Shown: positions 36,638-46,529 of the stretch, piece by piece | Numbering within the stretch: position 1 is the stretch's first letter | Layout: each line of letters starts with the position of its first letter | Source of the DNA: Rhodococcus zopfii NBRC 100606 = JCM 9919 | GTDB lineage: Bacteria; Actinomycetota; Actinomycetes; Mycobacteriales; Mycobacteriaceae | Direction of reading: 5' to 3' | DNA: 64,000 nt | NCBI RefSeq assembly: GCF_001895025.1 | Contig: NZ_BCXI01000014.1 | Location: 62,001-126,000 of the forward strand | Translations under genes and position numbers: made by a program | Notes under the pieces: generated by a model | What the model was told of the DNA's origin: nothing | Databases searched by the model: none | What the model saw: only the letters and a program-made list of their open reading frames with translations

Positions 36638-38098
36638 TCAGACGACGGGGACCGTCGGACGGTCCACTTCGGCGGTCTCCGTGACGGTCGCCGCACGGGG
36701 AGTGCGCAGGAACACCAGCCAGGTGACGGCGATGCACACCAGGTAGAAGCCGCCGAAGACCCAGAAGGCCATGGTCGCGGACTTCGCCGCGCCGGCGTAG
36801 GAGGCGCGGAGCACCAGGTTGATGCCGACCCCGCCGAGTCCGCCGATGGCGCCGGCGAATCCGATGAGCGCGCCGGACATGGTGCGCGACCACGCTGCCT
36901 TGGCGGCCCGGTCCAGGTGCTCGAGGCTCTGCGCCTTCGCCTCGAAGATCGACGGGATCATCTTGTACACCGAGCCGTTGCCGAGACCGGACAGCAGGAA
37001 CAGTGCGATGAACCCGAGGACGTAGGCGATCATGATGCCGCCATTGGGCGCACCGGCCGTGGCGTCGTCGAGGACACCGGCCACGATCAGGACACCCGCC
37101 GCCATCGTCATCGCCGCGAACGTGACCATCGTGATGCGGCCGCCGCCGATGCGGTCGGCGAGTTTGCCGCCGAACGGACGGGAGATCGAGCCGAGCAGCG
37201 GACCGATGAACGCGATCTGTGCGGCGTGCAGCGCCGCCTGCGCGGGGGTGTCGCCACCGGCGAGGAAGTTGATCTGCAGCACCTGGCCGAACGCGAAGCT
37301 GAAGCCGATGAACGAACCGAACGTGCCGATGTACAGGAAGGACACGACCCACGAGTCGCGGAACTTCAGTGCGGCGCCCATCGCCCGCAGGTCCGCCTTC
37401 TGACCGCCGAGGTTGTCCATGAACAGGGCCGCACCGACAGCCGCGACACCGCACAGCACCAGGTAGATCGCGCACACGATCCACGGCTCGGTGTTACCGA
37501 CGGTGGCGATGACGAACAGGCCGATGAGCTGGATGACCGGGACACCGATGTTGCCGCCGCCGGCGTTGAGGCCGAGCGCCCAGCCCTTGAGCCGCTGCGG
37601 GTAGAACGCGTTGATATTGGTCATGGAGGAGGCGAAGTTGCCGCCGCCGACACCAGCGATCGCGGCGACCAGCAGGAACGTGGTGTACGAGTGGCCCGGC
37701 TCGAGCATCAGGTAGAGCGTCGCCACAAGCGGCACGAACAGCACCACCGCACTGAAGATCGTCCAGTTGCGGCCGCCGAAACGCGCCGTCGCGACGGTGT
37801 AGGGAATGCGCAGAATCGAACCGACCAGGGTCGGCACGGCGACCAGAAAGAACTTGCCGGCGGCGTCGATGCCGTAGACGTCGGTGGGCATGAACAGCAC
37901 CATGACCGACCAGATGGACCACACCGAGAATCCGACGTGCTCGGCGATGACGGACCAGATCAGGTTCCGCTTCGCGATGTCCTTGTTCCCGGACTCCCAC
38001 GCCTCGACATCCTCGGCGTCCCAGTGCTCGATGTTGTGCTTGCGTGCGAATTTCGCTCGCAGCGTTTCGTTTTCGATTGCCACAGCCACCCCGCCCAC
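36638..38098 (-). CDS. narK: Nitrate/nitrite MFS transporter (NarK/NasA type)
   Basis: A 486-aa major facilitator with about 12 helices. The NNP signatures are GVGGGNFASSMTNINAF in helix 5 and GLGGVGINLVL in helix 11, with conserved arginines for nitrate binding (in FRIPYT-type context SILRIPYTVA and RPFGGKLADR). It should import nitrate or nitrite for the downstream nirBD. The N terminus contains several GTG codons; 38098 is the longest and GTG 38089 or 38083 are possible starts. First gene of the operon. Confidence 0.9.
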   Translation of the reverse strand: MGGVAVAIENETLRAKFARKHNIEHWDAEDVEAWESGNKDIAKRNLIWSVIAEHVGFSVWSIWSVMVLFMPTDVYGIDAAGKFFLVAVPTLVGSILRIPYTVATARFGGRNWTIFSAVVLFVPLVATLYLMLEPGHSYTTFLLVAAIAGVGGGNFASSMTNINAFYPQRLKGWALGLNAGGGNIGVPVIQLIGLFVIATVGNTEPWIVCAIYLVLCGVAAVGAALFMDNLGGQKADLRAMGAALKFRDSWVVSFLYIGTFGSFIGFSFAFGQVLQINFLAGGDTPAQAALHAAQIAFIGPLLGSISRPFGGKLADRIGGGRITMVTFAAMTMAAGVLIVAGVLDDATAGAPNGGIMIAYVLGFIALFLLSGLGNGSVYKMIPSIFEAKAQSLEHLDRAAKAAWSRTMSGALIGFAGAIGGLGGVGINLVLRASYAGAAKSATMAFWVFGGFYLVCIAVTWLVFLRTPRAATVTETAEVDRPTVPVV

Positions 38099-38215
38099 CT
38101 CTCTCGGATTCGTGTCGAACCCAAGGTAGGAAGTGGGTGTTGCCGCGGTGCTGCCCGCGGTGACCTCCGCGTCAAGAGTTTCTCACGCACGCGCAGGCTG
38201 CCCTGTGAGGGTGGC

Positions 38216-39070
38216 CTACAGCAGGAGCCGGACCAGATCGGAGGTGTGCGCCAGGCCGGGGAACGCCTCTTCCGTCGAACGCGGATGCAGCGCGTGCACG
38301 GCCAGCCGGAACATCACCGCACGCAACAACATCTGCGGCCACTCGGGCAGATCGTCCCAGCGGCCGATCAGCGCGTCGTCGGCGCCACCCCACGACAGCG
38401 CGTCGACGGCGGCGACGGCCGCCGCCCACGACGCGGGTCGCCAGTACGGCGTGATGTCGGTCAGCCCGGGCGCGGCCCGGCCTGCGAACAGGACCGTCCC
38501 GAACAGGTCGCCGTGCACGAGCTGGTCCGGCAGGTGCACGGGTTTACGGAAGGTTGCGAGCTGGTTGATGAGATCGAGGCTTTTGCGTCCGTCCGGTGTG
38601 GTGGTCTCGGGAGCTCCGGCCGCCCGTGCCGAACGCAACGGCACGGTCTCCCATGCTGCGCGGTCGGCGGCGACGAACACGTCGACATCTGCCCACGGCG
38701 CGACCGGAGGCTGCATGAGGAACCGGGGACGTTCGAGTTGCGCGGTCGCGGCGTGCAGGCGCAGCGACAGCGACACCACCTCGTCGTGGCGGGGTTCGGA
38801 GGCGCCGACGATGTAGGTGTCGGCACGCCATCCGGACACGACGTACCGGCCGTCGGTGGAGCGGACCGGCCTGGCCAGGCGCAGCCCGTCGACGCTGAGC
38901 GTCTCGCGGACCTTCGCCGACCACGCCGCACGCGCGTGATCGGCGACCGGAGAGAGCACAACGTCACCACATCGCCAGCCGCCGTCCCAGTCCGAGCCGA
39001 GCGGTACCGGTTCGGCATCGCGAAGACCGAACGTGGAGCGCACGTGCTGCGGGGGTTCGAGTGGGCTCAC
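38216..39070 (-). CDS. TIGR02569-type conserved protein, Rv3205c-like (phosphotransferase-like fold)
   Basis: A 284-aa actinobacterial protein recognised by its N terminus (PPQHVRSTFGLRDAEPVPLG) and by QLVHGDLFGTVLFAG, which resembles the HGDLxxxN catalytic loop of aminoglycoside phosphotransferase-like kinases but with threonine in place of the asparagine. The degenerate loop leaves kinase activity doubtful. GTG 39070 is used; GTG 39079 is three codons earlier. It keeps its mycobacterial position next to moeZ. Confidence 0.75.
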   Translation of the reverse strand: MSPLEPPQHVRSTFGLRDAEPVPLGSDWDGGWRCGDVVLSPVADHARAAWSAKVRETLSVDGLRLARPVRSTDGRYVVSGWRADTYIVGASEPRHDEVVSLSLRLHAATAQLERPRFLMQPPVAPWADVDVFVAADRAAWETVPLRSARAAGAPETTTPDGRKSLDLINQLATFRKPVHLPDQLVHGDLFGTVLFAGRAAPGLTDITPYWRPASWAAAVAAVDALSWGGADDALIGRWDDLPEWPQMLLRAVMFRLAVHALHPRSTEEAFPGLAHTSDLVRLLL

Positions 39071-39201
39071 GACGCTCACCGTACCGTCGTGCGCTGTGCG
39101 ATCGGGGAAGGCACTCCGTTGTCGAGGCTCACAGGATCCGGTGAACCCGCACGGTCCGGACGGTGTCCCCGCCGCGCCGCAGCCCCGATACCACTGCGGT
39201 G

Positions 39202-40377
39202 TCAGTACAGCGGCAGCGACGGATCGACCTGCTGCGCCCACGCGACGACGCCGCCCTGCAGGTGGGTCGCGTCCGCGAATCCGGCGCGTTTGAGTGCGGC
39301 GAGCACCTCCGCGGACCGGATGCCGGTCTTGCAGTACGCAACGATCGGAACGTTCTGTGGAAGTTCCGCGAGCGCCGAGCCGGACAGGATGCGGTCCTTG
39401 GGAATCAGGCGGGCGCCGTCGATGTGCACAATGTCCCACTCGACGGGTTCACGGACGTCGACGAGCGCGATCTCGCGGCCGGAGTCGAGCATCGCGCGCA
39501 ATTCCGTTGCGGTGATTGTGGATTCGGCGGCAGCGGTCATGCCCTCGTCGGACACCACTCCACAGAACTCGTCGTAGTCGACGAGTTCGGTGACCGGGAC
39601 GCGGCCCGGATCGCGGCGCAGCGTGACGGTCCGGAACGTCATCGAGAGGGCGTTGTAGATCATCAGCCGGCCCAGCAGGGTGTCGCCGATGCCGGTGATG
39701 AGCTTGATGGCCTCGGTCGCCATGATGCAGCCGACGGTGCCGGGCAGCACTCCGAGGACCCCGCCCTCGGCGCAGGAGGGCACCATGCCGGGCGGCGGCG
39801 CCTCCGGATACAGGTCGCGGTAGTTCAGGCCCATCCCGTCGGGCGCGTCCTCCCAGAACACCGACACCTGGCCTTCGAAACGGAAGATCGATCCCCAGAC
39901 GTAGGGCTTGCCTGCGAGGATCGCGGCGTCGTTGACGAGATAGCGGGTCGCGAAGTTGTCGGTGCCGTCGACGATGAGGTCGTATCCGCGGAACAGGTCG
40001 ACGGCGTTGGTCGTGTCCAGCCGCACCGGGTGCAGGCGCACGTCGACGGTGTCGTTGATGCCCGCGATGGTCTCGCGGGCGCTCTCCCCCTTCGACCGGC
40101 CGACGTCGGCCTGGCCGTGGATGATCTGGCGCTGCAGATTGGAGCTGTCGACCTCGTCGAACTCGACGATGCCGATCGTGCCGACCCCGGCCGCGGCGAG
40201 ATACAGCAGCGCCGGGGAGCCGAGTCCGCCCGCGCCGATGAACAGCACCTTCGCGTTCCGGAGCCGTTTCTGCCCGGTGACCCCCACGTCCGGAATGATC
40301 AGGTGCCGGCTGTACCGGGCCACGTCTTCCCGGGTCAGTTCGGCGGCGGGTTCCACCAGCGGTGGCAATGCGGTCAC
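39202..40377 (-). CDS. moeZ: Adenylyltransferase/sulfurtransferase MoeZ (ThiF domain plus rhodanese)
   Basis: A 391-aa protein. The ThiF/MoeB domain has the nucleotide motif GAGGLGSPALL and the adenylation arginine segment NLQRQIIHG. A conserved cysteine lies in PSCAEGGVLG. The C-terminal rhodanese domain carries the sulfur-relay cysteine in VAYCKTGIRS (about residue 348). MoeZ activates and thiocarboxylates small sulfur carriers for molybdopterin, thiamine or cysteine synthesis. GTG start at 40377. Confidence 0.92.
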   Translation of the reverse strand: MTALPPLVEPAAELTREDVARYSRHLIIPDVGVTGQKRLRNAKVLFIGAGGLGSPALLYLAAAGVGTIGIVEFDEVDSSNLQRQIIHGQADVGRSKGESARETIAGINDTVDVRLHPVRLDTTNAVDLFRGYDLIVDGTDNFATRYLVNDAAILAGKPYVWGSIFRFEGQVSVFWEDAPDGMGLNYRDLYPEAPPPGMVPSCAEGGVLGVLPGTVGCIMATEAIKLITGIGDTLLGRLMIYNALSMTFRTVTLRRDPGRVPVTELVDYDEFCGVVSDEGMTAAAESTITATELRAMLDSGREIALVDVREPVEWDIVHIDGARLIPKDRILSGSALAELPQNVPIVAYCKTGIRSAEVLAALKRAGFADATHLQGGVVAWAQQVDPSLPLY

Positions 40378-40459
40378 GACAAGCTCCTCGGCACACTCGA
40401 CGGCACAGGGAACATTAGTCCCCTGGGCGTGCGGCCCGTCGCCTCCGGCGATGCCGGGA

Positions 40460-41473
40460 TCACCCGCGCGGGAACGGCCACGGGTTGAAGCGGCAGATCA
40501 GCCCGTCTGCGGGTACGACTCCCCCGGGGTCGACGCGCGCGATGTCGTCGTTGGCGACCCCGAACGTCTGCTGCATCATGATCGGCGCGAGACCACCCTG
40601 ACTCCGGCACGGTTCGTGCCCGGCGAAACCGAGGGCGTGACCGACCTCGTGGTTGATCTGGTACTGCCGGTACGAGCCGATGTCGCCCTGGAAGGCGACG
40701 GCCCCGCGCACCCACCGGGCCTCGTTGAGCAGCACCCGTTCGATGCCGGGGTTGAAACACGATCCCTCGAGCGGAATGTCGAAACCGCAGTACCGCCGGA
40801 TACTCATCTGCGAGGTGAGCGAGATCCGGAAGTCGGGTTCGCCGCCGTCGACGCGCCGGAACGCGAAGTCGGGGCTGTTCGTCCAGCTCTTCGGGTTCGC
40901 GAGGGTCTCGTCGACCATCCGGGCGAATGCGGCTTCGCCGCCGTAGCCGGTCGCGTCCACCCCGTCCTCCACCTCGACGGTGTAGGTGTACACCTTCTTC
41001 GTGCCGGCGCCGACCTGTTCGGTGCTGCCGGGCACCAGGTGCCAGGTGCCGGCACCGGCCACGGTGAACGGCCCGCCGTCGGGAAGTTCGCCCGGGCCGG
41101 TACCGGCCGGGAACAATCCGTCCGGCGTGGGCACCGCGGCCGCGGGCACGTCGGGCGCGACGGCGGAGTCACCGGACTGCGCCGGTGCCGCGCGCACCGC
41201 GTCCCACATGACGAAGGCGGTGACGGCGACGAGAACCGGGATGGCATAGGCCCGCCACCCGTAGGTCGAGACGAAGCGACCCACCCTCGACTGCTTGCGT
41301 ACGGCGCGCTCCGGCCGGGGGCGCCGGGCCGGCCGATCCTCCCCTCCGACGGGGTCCCACTGTGCGCGCAGCGGCTGGTGCGACGCCCGGCGCGGTTCCC
41401 CGGATGCCCGGTGCGGTGTCTGCGGAGTGCCGGCTGCGGGGCCTGTCGCTCGTGATCCTCCTCGGTCGGTCAC
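40460..41473 (-). CDS. Membrane-anchored DUF3152 protein with metzincin-like zinc motif (Rv3207c-like)
   Basis: A 337-aa protein. A basic, Pro-rich cytoplasmic tail (about 1-70) and one membrane helix (about 73-92) precede an extracytoplasmic DUF3152 domain. The domain contains HEVGHALGFAGHE, which fits the HExxHxxGxxH zinc signature of metzincin-type metallopeptidases, and three or four nearby cysteines (RYCGFD, SCFNPG, EPCRSQ, LICRFN) that may form disulfides. A secreted-side peptidase role is likely but unproven. ATG 41473. Confidence 0.85.
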   Translation of the reverse strand: MTDRGGSRATGPAAGTPQTPHRASGEPRRASHQPLRAQWDPVGGEDRPARRPRPERAVRKQSRVGRFVSTYGWRAYAIPVLVAVTAFVMWDAVRAAPAQSGDSAVAPDVPAAAVPTPDGLFPAGTGPGELPDGGPFTVAGAGTWHLVPGSTEQVGAGTKKVYTYTVEVEDGVDATGYGGEAAFARMVDETLANPKSWTNSPDFAFRRVDGGEPDFRISLTSQMSIRRYCGFDIPLEGSCFNPGIERVLLNEARWVRGAVAFQGDIGSYRQYQINHEVGHALGFAGHEPCRSQGGLAPIMMQQTFGVANDDIARVDPGGVVPADGLICRFNPWPFPRG

Positions 41474-41588
41474 GGCTGCCAGGATGTCACATCGCGCAAA
41501 TTCGTCGGTGGCGTCGCTCCTGGGGACGTGCGACGCGGGGATACTCGTCGGTAGGGCGGTACACCTCCGCGAAGTGCGCTGCCTGTAA

Positions 41589-42347
<759 letters not shown>

Positions 42348-42399
42348 GTCCACCGACAGCACCGTTCAAGGTCACGGGCAGCACCGAGACCGGATACGA

Positions 42400-42431
42400 C
42401 GAAGGGCCGGGGCGAATGCCCCGGCCCTTCG
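42400..42431. terminator. Bidirectional terminator between tetR and DUF3107
   Basis: A perfect 14-bp stem, CGAAGGGCCGGGGC with its complement, closes a GAAT tetraloop between convergent stops at 42347 and 42447. Confidence 0.8.
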
Positions 42432-42446
42432 GTCGTCCCGCCCGGA

Positions 42447-42677
42447 TCAGCCGGCCGCGAACCCGACCTTACGTATGTCGGCGGGGCCGATCTCCACGTA
42501 CGTGATGCGCGTCGCCTGGACGAGGAGCTTGCGGCCCTTCTCGTCGACGAGGGCGAGCACGCCGTCCGTGCCACCGGCCAGGGCAGTCGTCACCAGCGCC
42601 TCGACCTCGTCGGGCGTCTGGTCACTGACCACGGTGAGTTCGCGCGGGCTGTCCGCGACACCGATCTTGACCTCCAC
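42447..42677 (-). CDS. DUF3107 small conserved protein (TB9.4-like)
   Basis: A 76-aa protein beginning MEVKIGVADSPRELTV, the DUF3107 family known as TB9.4 in M. tuberculosis. It contains TYVEIGPADIRKVGF near the C terminus. Small alpha/beta fold, cytosolic, function unknown. GTG at 42677 follows GGAGG closely. It is 45 bp downstream of the ferritin-like gene and likely co-transcribed with it. Confidence 0.85.
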   Translation of the reverse strand: MEVKIGVADSPRELTVVSDQTPDEVEALVTTALAGGTDGVLALVDEKGRKLLVQATRITYVEIGPADIRKVGFAAG

Positions 42678-42722
42678 GGTGGACCTCCGAAATCTCAGGG
42701 CTCTACAGCTGTCTCCGTCAGG

Positions 42723-43427
42723 TTAGTGCAGTCCGAGCACTGCCATCCGTTTGGCGTGCTCGACCTGCATGCGATCGAACAGCGCGGCGATGTTCGTCAG
42801 GTCGCCGGTCGCGGTGATGACGAGGTCGGCGAGGTCTTCCTGCTGCGCCATCACGTACTGCGCCTGGGTGATCGCCTCACCGAGCAGTCTGCGTCCCCAC
42901 AGCATCAGCCGGTCCTTCTCGAGGCTGCTCTTCTCGACCGCGGTGCGCACCTCGTGGACCACGAACTCCGAGTGCCCGGTCTCGGCGAGGACCTCGCGCA
43001 CCACCGACGCGACCTCCGGGGCGAGCGTGCCGGCGATCTCGCAGTAGAAATCGGCGGCGATTCCGTCGCCCACGTGCGCCTTGACCAGCGATTCGAGCCA
43101 TGTCGAGGGGGTGGTGCACGCGTGGTAGGCGTCGAGGGACCGGCGGAACGGTTCCATTGCCGCGTAGATCTCGACGCCCCGGGCCTCGAGTGCCGCATGC
43201 AGAGTCTCGAAGTGGCTCATCTCGGCGGCAGCCATGCTCGCCAGCGCGACCCGACCGCGCAGGGTCGGGGACAGTTTCGCGTCCTCGGCGAGGCGGTAGA
43301 ACGCGGAGATCTCGCCGTAGGCGAGGACCGCGAACAACTCCGCGACGCCCGGGTGATCGGCCGGAACCGGTGCCTGCGCGAAGGCTGGTTCGGATGCTGC
43401 TGCGGACGGCGACGTTTCGGCTCCCAT
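42723..43427 (-). CDS. Ferritin-like fold protein (Rv3210c-like, MiaE-related)
   Basis: A 234-aa helical protein. The metal-ligand pattern of ferritin-like diiron proteins is visible in AVLAYGEISAFYRLAEDA, AEMSHFETLHAAL and ETGHSEFVVHEVR. It is often annotated as a ferritin-like or tRNA-(ms2io6A) hydroxylase-like protein; the tRNA hydroxylase role is only inferred from fold. ATG 43427. It diverges from rhlE. Confidence 0.78.
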   Translation of the reverse strand: MGAETSPSAAASEPAFAQAPVPADHPGVAELFAVLAYGEISAFYRLAEDAKLSPTLRGRVALASMAAAEMSHFETLHAALEARGVEIYAAMEPFRRSLDAYHACTTPSTWLESLVKAHVGDGIAADFYCEIAGTLAPEVASVVREVLAETGHSEFVVHEVRTAVEKSSLEKDRLMLWGRRLLGEAITQAQYVMAQQEDLADLVITATGDLTNIAALFDRMQVEHAKRMAVLGLH

Positions 43428-43471
43428 GACGACAAAGCGTAGTACCGCAGGGTCCTGTTCGCCGGAGCCGG

Positions 43472-43477
43472 TACAAT
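43472..43477 (+). promoter_or_regulatory. Possible -10 element of rhlE
   Basis: TACAAT stands out in otherwise GC-rich DNA about 155 bases before the helicase gene and would give a long 5' leader, which is common for RNA helicase genes. No convincing -35 is seen. The leader to 43631 shows no other clear element. Confidence 0.35.
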
Positions 43478-43631
43478 GGGCCTGGAAGGCTGTGCTTCGA
43501 GCTGTCGAACACGGCCCGCAGTCTTCAACGATGATGTGCGCGCACCCGACGCCGATCGCGCTCGCGCCTCGCCGAGCTCACCGCGATGCTCGCGCTGAGG
43601 CGCTGATCCGGTCGCCTTCTCCACCTCGTGC

Positions 43632-45266
43632 GTGCGTGCCGAGACCAGGAAGGCCAGACCCCTGAGCAAGATCACTGTCGACCACGAAGACGACGCCACC
43701 GAAACCACCGTTTCCGCACAGCTCGATTCCACCCACCTCGCTCCCACCTTCGGCGAGCTGGGTGTGCGCGACGAAATCGTCCGTGCCCTCGCCGAGCACG
43801 GCATCGAACGCACCTTCGCCATCCAGGAGCTCACGCTCCCGCTCGCCCTCGCCGGCGACGACCTCATCGGCCAGGCCCGCACCGGCATGGGCAAGACCTT
43901 CGGCTTCGGCGTGCCGCTGCTGCATCGCGTCACCACCGCGGGATCCGGAACCACCGCCCTCGACGGCACCCCTCGCGCCCTGGTGATCGTCCCGACCCGC
44001 GAGCTGTGCATCCAGGTCACCGGCGACCTGGAGAACGCGTCGAAGTACCTGCCCGGCAGCGGCAAGAAGGGCCTCGAGGTCCTCGCGATCTACGGCGGCC
44101 GCCCGTACGAGCAGCAGATCGACCAGCTGCAGAAGGGCGTCGACGTCGTCGTCGGCACCCCCGGCCGCCTGCTCGACCTGGCGAACCAGGGTCACCTGAT
44201 CCTCGGCAAGATCGGCGTGCTCGTCATGGACGAGGCCGACGAGATGCTCGACCTCGGCTTCCTTCCGGACATCGAGCGCATCCTGAACATGGTCCCCGAC
44301 CGGCGTCAGACGATGCTGTTCTCGGCGACCATGCCGGGACCGATCATCACCCTCGCCCGCACGTTCCTGACGCAGCCGACGCACATCCGGGCCGAGGAGC
44401 CCGAGTCGTCGGCGGTGCACGAACGCACCAACCAGCTCGTGTACCGGGCGCACGCCCTCGACAAGGCCGAGCTCGTCGCCCGCGTGCTGCAGGCCGAGGG
44501 CCGCGGCGCCACCATGATCTTCACCCGCACCAAGCGCACCGCCCAGAAGGTCGCCGACGACCTCGTCGAACGCGGCTTCGCGTGCGGCGCCGTCCACGGC
44601 GACCTCGGCCAGATCGCCCGCGAGAAGGCCCTCGACAAGTTCCGCAGCGGCAAGATCGACGTACTCGTCGCCACCGACGTCGCCGCGCGTGGCATCGACA
44701 TCGACGACGTCACCCACGTCATCAACTACCAGTGCCCCGAGGACGAGAAGACCTACGTGCACCGCATCGGCCGCACCGGTCGCGCAGGACGCACGGGCAT
44801 CGCGATCACGCTCGTCGACTGGGACGACCTGCCGCGCTGGGAGCTCATCGACAAGGCACTGGGCCTGGACATGGCAGAGCCGGTCGAAACGTACTCGAGC
44901 TCGCCGCACCTGTTCGAGGAGCTGAACATCCCCGAGGGCGCGACCGGAACGGTCCGCAAGGCCCGCGCGGAGGGCACCGGCGACGCGGCCGACGGCGAAG
45001 CACGCCGCGAACGTCCGAAGCGCACCAGCACCCGGGTGCGTCGCCGCACCCGCGGCGGCCGGTCCGTCACCGCGGACGCCGGCACCCCGGACACTGCAGC
45101 TCAGGACACTGCGGCCCCGGGCACGGATGCCACCCCGGCCGACAGCGCCGGCGCGGACGGCGACGCCGCCCCTGCCCGGCGCCGCCGCCGGCGGCGTCGT
45201 GGAGGCTCGTCCTCCAACGCCACCGCAGCCACGCAGGACACGGTCTCGGCCTCGGCCGCCCAGTAG
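43632..45266 (+). CDS. rhlE: DEAD-box RNA helicase RhlE-like
   Basis: A DEAD-box helicase of up to 544 aa. Motifs in order: Q-motif region TFGELGVRDEIV with IQELTLPLAL, motif I ARTGMGKT, motif II DEAD in VMDEADEML (about 199), motif III SAT, motif VI HRIGRTGRAG (about 378). A long basic low-complexity tail (arginine-rich, about 450-544) should bind RNA. GTG 43632 is the only canonical start, but AGGAAGG at 43646-43652 better serves a CTG at 43662 (LSKITVDHED). The basic tail and cold/ribosome functions are typical of RhlE. Confidence 0.92.
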   Translation: MRAETRKARPLSKITVDHEDDATETTVSAQLDSTHLAPTFGELGVRDEIVRALAEHGIERTFAIQELTLPLALAGDDLIGQARTGMGKTFGFGVPLLHRVTTAGSGTTALDGTPRALVIVPTRELCIQVTGDLENASKYLPGSGKKGLEVLAIYGGRPYEQQIDQLQKGVDVVVGTPGRLLDLANQGHLILGKIGVLVMDEADEMLDLGFLPDIERILNMVPDRRQTMLFSATMPGPIITLARTFLTQPTHIRAEEPESSAVHERTNQLVYRAHALDKAELVARVLQAEGRGATMIFTRTKRTAQKVADDLVERGFACGAVHGDLGQIAREKALDKFRSGKIDVLVATDVAARGIDIDDVTHVINYQCPEDEKTYVHRIGRTGRAGRTGIAITLVDWDDLPRWELIDKALGLDMAEPVETYSSSPHLFEELNIPEGATGTVRKARAEGTGDAADGEARRERPKRTSTRVRRRTRGGRSVTADAGTPDTAAQDTAAPGTDATPADSAGADGDAAPARRRRRRRRGGSSSNATAATQDTVSASAAQ

Positions 45267-45272
45267 CCGCGC

Positions 45273-46490
45273 GTGCTCGCTCCCGAGCGCCGCACGCGCG
45301 CCGACCTGATCGTCGCAGCCGCACTCGCCGTCGCCATCGTGGTGGCGGCGGGTGTGGTCTGGCTGCGATCCGACGCGCGCGGCACCACATCGATCACGTG
45401 GGACGGGCCCGTCGCCGTCCCGGCGGCGGCGACCACGGTTCCGGCGACCCTCACCGAGGTGTGGCGTGCCGCCAGTGCCGCCACCACGCGACCGCTCGCG
45501 GTGGGTGGGACCGTCGCGACCGCAGACGCCGGCAGCGTCGTCGGGCGAGATCTGGAAACCGGTGCCCGGCACTGGAGCTACCAGCGGAACATGCCGCTGT
45601 GCGCGGCGGCATCCGCGTGGCAGACGATCGTCGCCGTCTACCGGGACCGGCGCGGATGCGGCCAGGTCACGCAGCTCACCGCGGCCGACGGGGCTCGCGG
45701 TGCCCAGCGCACCAGCGACGCCGACGATGCGATCGTGCTCGTCGACGCCGGCACCCACCTGATCTCCGCTGGCGACACCCGTCTCGAGATGTGGCGCTCG
45801 GACCTCGTCCGCACCGTCGAATACGGACGCGTCGATGCGGCCGTCAACCCCAACGCGCAGCCACGGACCGGGTGCACACTGCTGTCCGCCGGCGCGAGCG
45901 CCACCCGGCTCGCCGTCGTCGAGCGATGCCGGGGCGAGGCCGCCGACCGGCTGACACTTCTCGACCCCGTGCCCGACGACAATCAGAAACCCGAGGAGTT
46001 CGCGTCCTCTGTGCTCGCCGAGTCGGCAGCCGACACGATGGGTACGCGCGTCGTCGCCGTCGCAGGCGATCGCACCGCCCTGTACCTGCCGCCCGGCGAC
46101 GGGACCGGACCGCGGATCCAGGTCTTCGGGGAGGCAGGGCAGGCGACCGCCGAGTACCCGCTCCCCCATCCGGCCACCGACGCCGCGACCGTCCCGGCGA
46201 AGTCCAGGGACGGGATCGTGACGTGGTGGACCGGAACGGACACCGTCGCTCTCGGATCGGCGGATCTGGCGCCGCGCTGGACGGTGCCGGACACCATCGG
46301 CTGGGGCGATGCGATGGCCGGTGCCCTGCTGCTGCCCGTCGACGACGCCCTCGCGGTCGTCGACCCGGCGACCGGCACGGTGCAGGGCCGCATTCCCGTC
46401 GATCGTGACGAGACCGGCCCGGTCGCCGTGACGGTCGCGGGCAGCACCGTCCTCGAACAGCGCGGCGACGAGGTCGTCGCGCTGCGTTGA
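45273..46490 (+). CDS. Membrane-anchored beta-propeller-like protein (Rv3212-like)
   Basis: A 405-aa protein with one N-terminal signal-anchor helix (about residues 12-33) and an extracytoplasmic domain of repeated short beta motifs of PQQ/WD-like character (VVGRDLETGARHWSYQRN, WTVPDTIGWGD, VVDPATGTVQGRIPVD). Such folds are binding platforms; no catalytic residues are evident. Start GTG 45273, only 6 bp after rhlE, the same pairing as in mycobacteria. Confidence 0.78.
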   Translation: MLAPERRTRADLIVAAALAVAIVVAAGVVWLRSDARGTTSITWDGPVAVPAAATTVPATLTEVWRAASAATTRPLAVGGTVATADAGSVVGRDLETGARHWSYQRNMPLCAAASAWQTIVAVYRDRRGCGQVTQLTAADGARGAQRTSDADDAIVLVDAGTHLISAGDTRLEMWRSDLVRTVEYGRVDAAVNPNAQPRTGCTLLSAGASATRLAVVERCRGEAADRLTLLDPVPDDNQKPEEFASSVLAESAADTMGTRVVAVAGDRTALYLPPGDGTGPRIQVFGEAGQATAEYPLPHPATDAATVPAKSRDGIVTWWTGTDTVALGSADLAPRWTVPDTIGWGDAMAGALLLPVDDALAVVDPATGTVQGRIPVDRDETGPVAVTVAGSTVLEQRGDEVVALR

Positions 46491-46529
46491 GACCGTCACG
46501 CCGAGGCGCGGCCGCGCGGGTCCGAACCG

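Noticed and set aside
38099-38215. GlnR box upstream of narK
   Set aside because: Single GAAAC and GTCAC half-sites are present but not in the spaced arrangement required.
36500-39577. Plus-strand open frame of about 1000 codons opposite nirB/narK
   Set aside because: No recognisable domain; it crosses three genuine genes.
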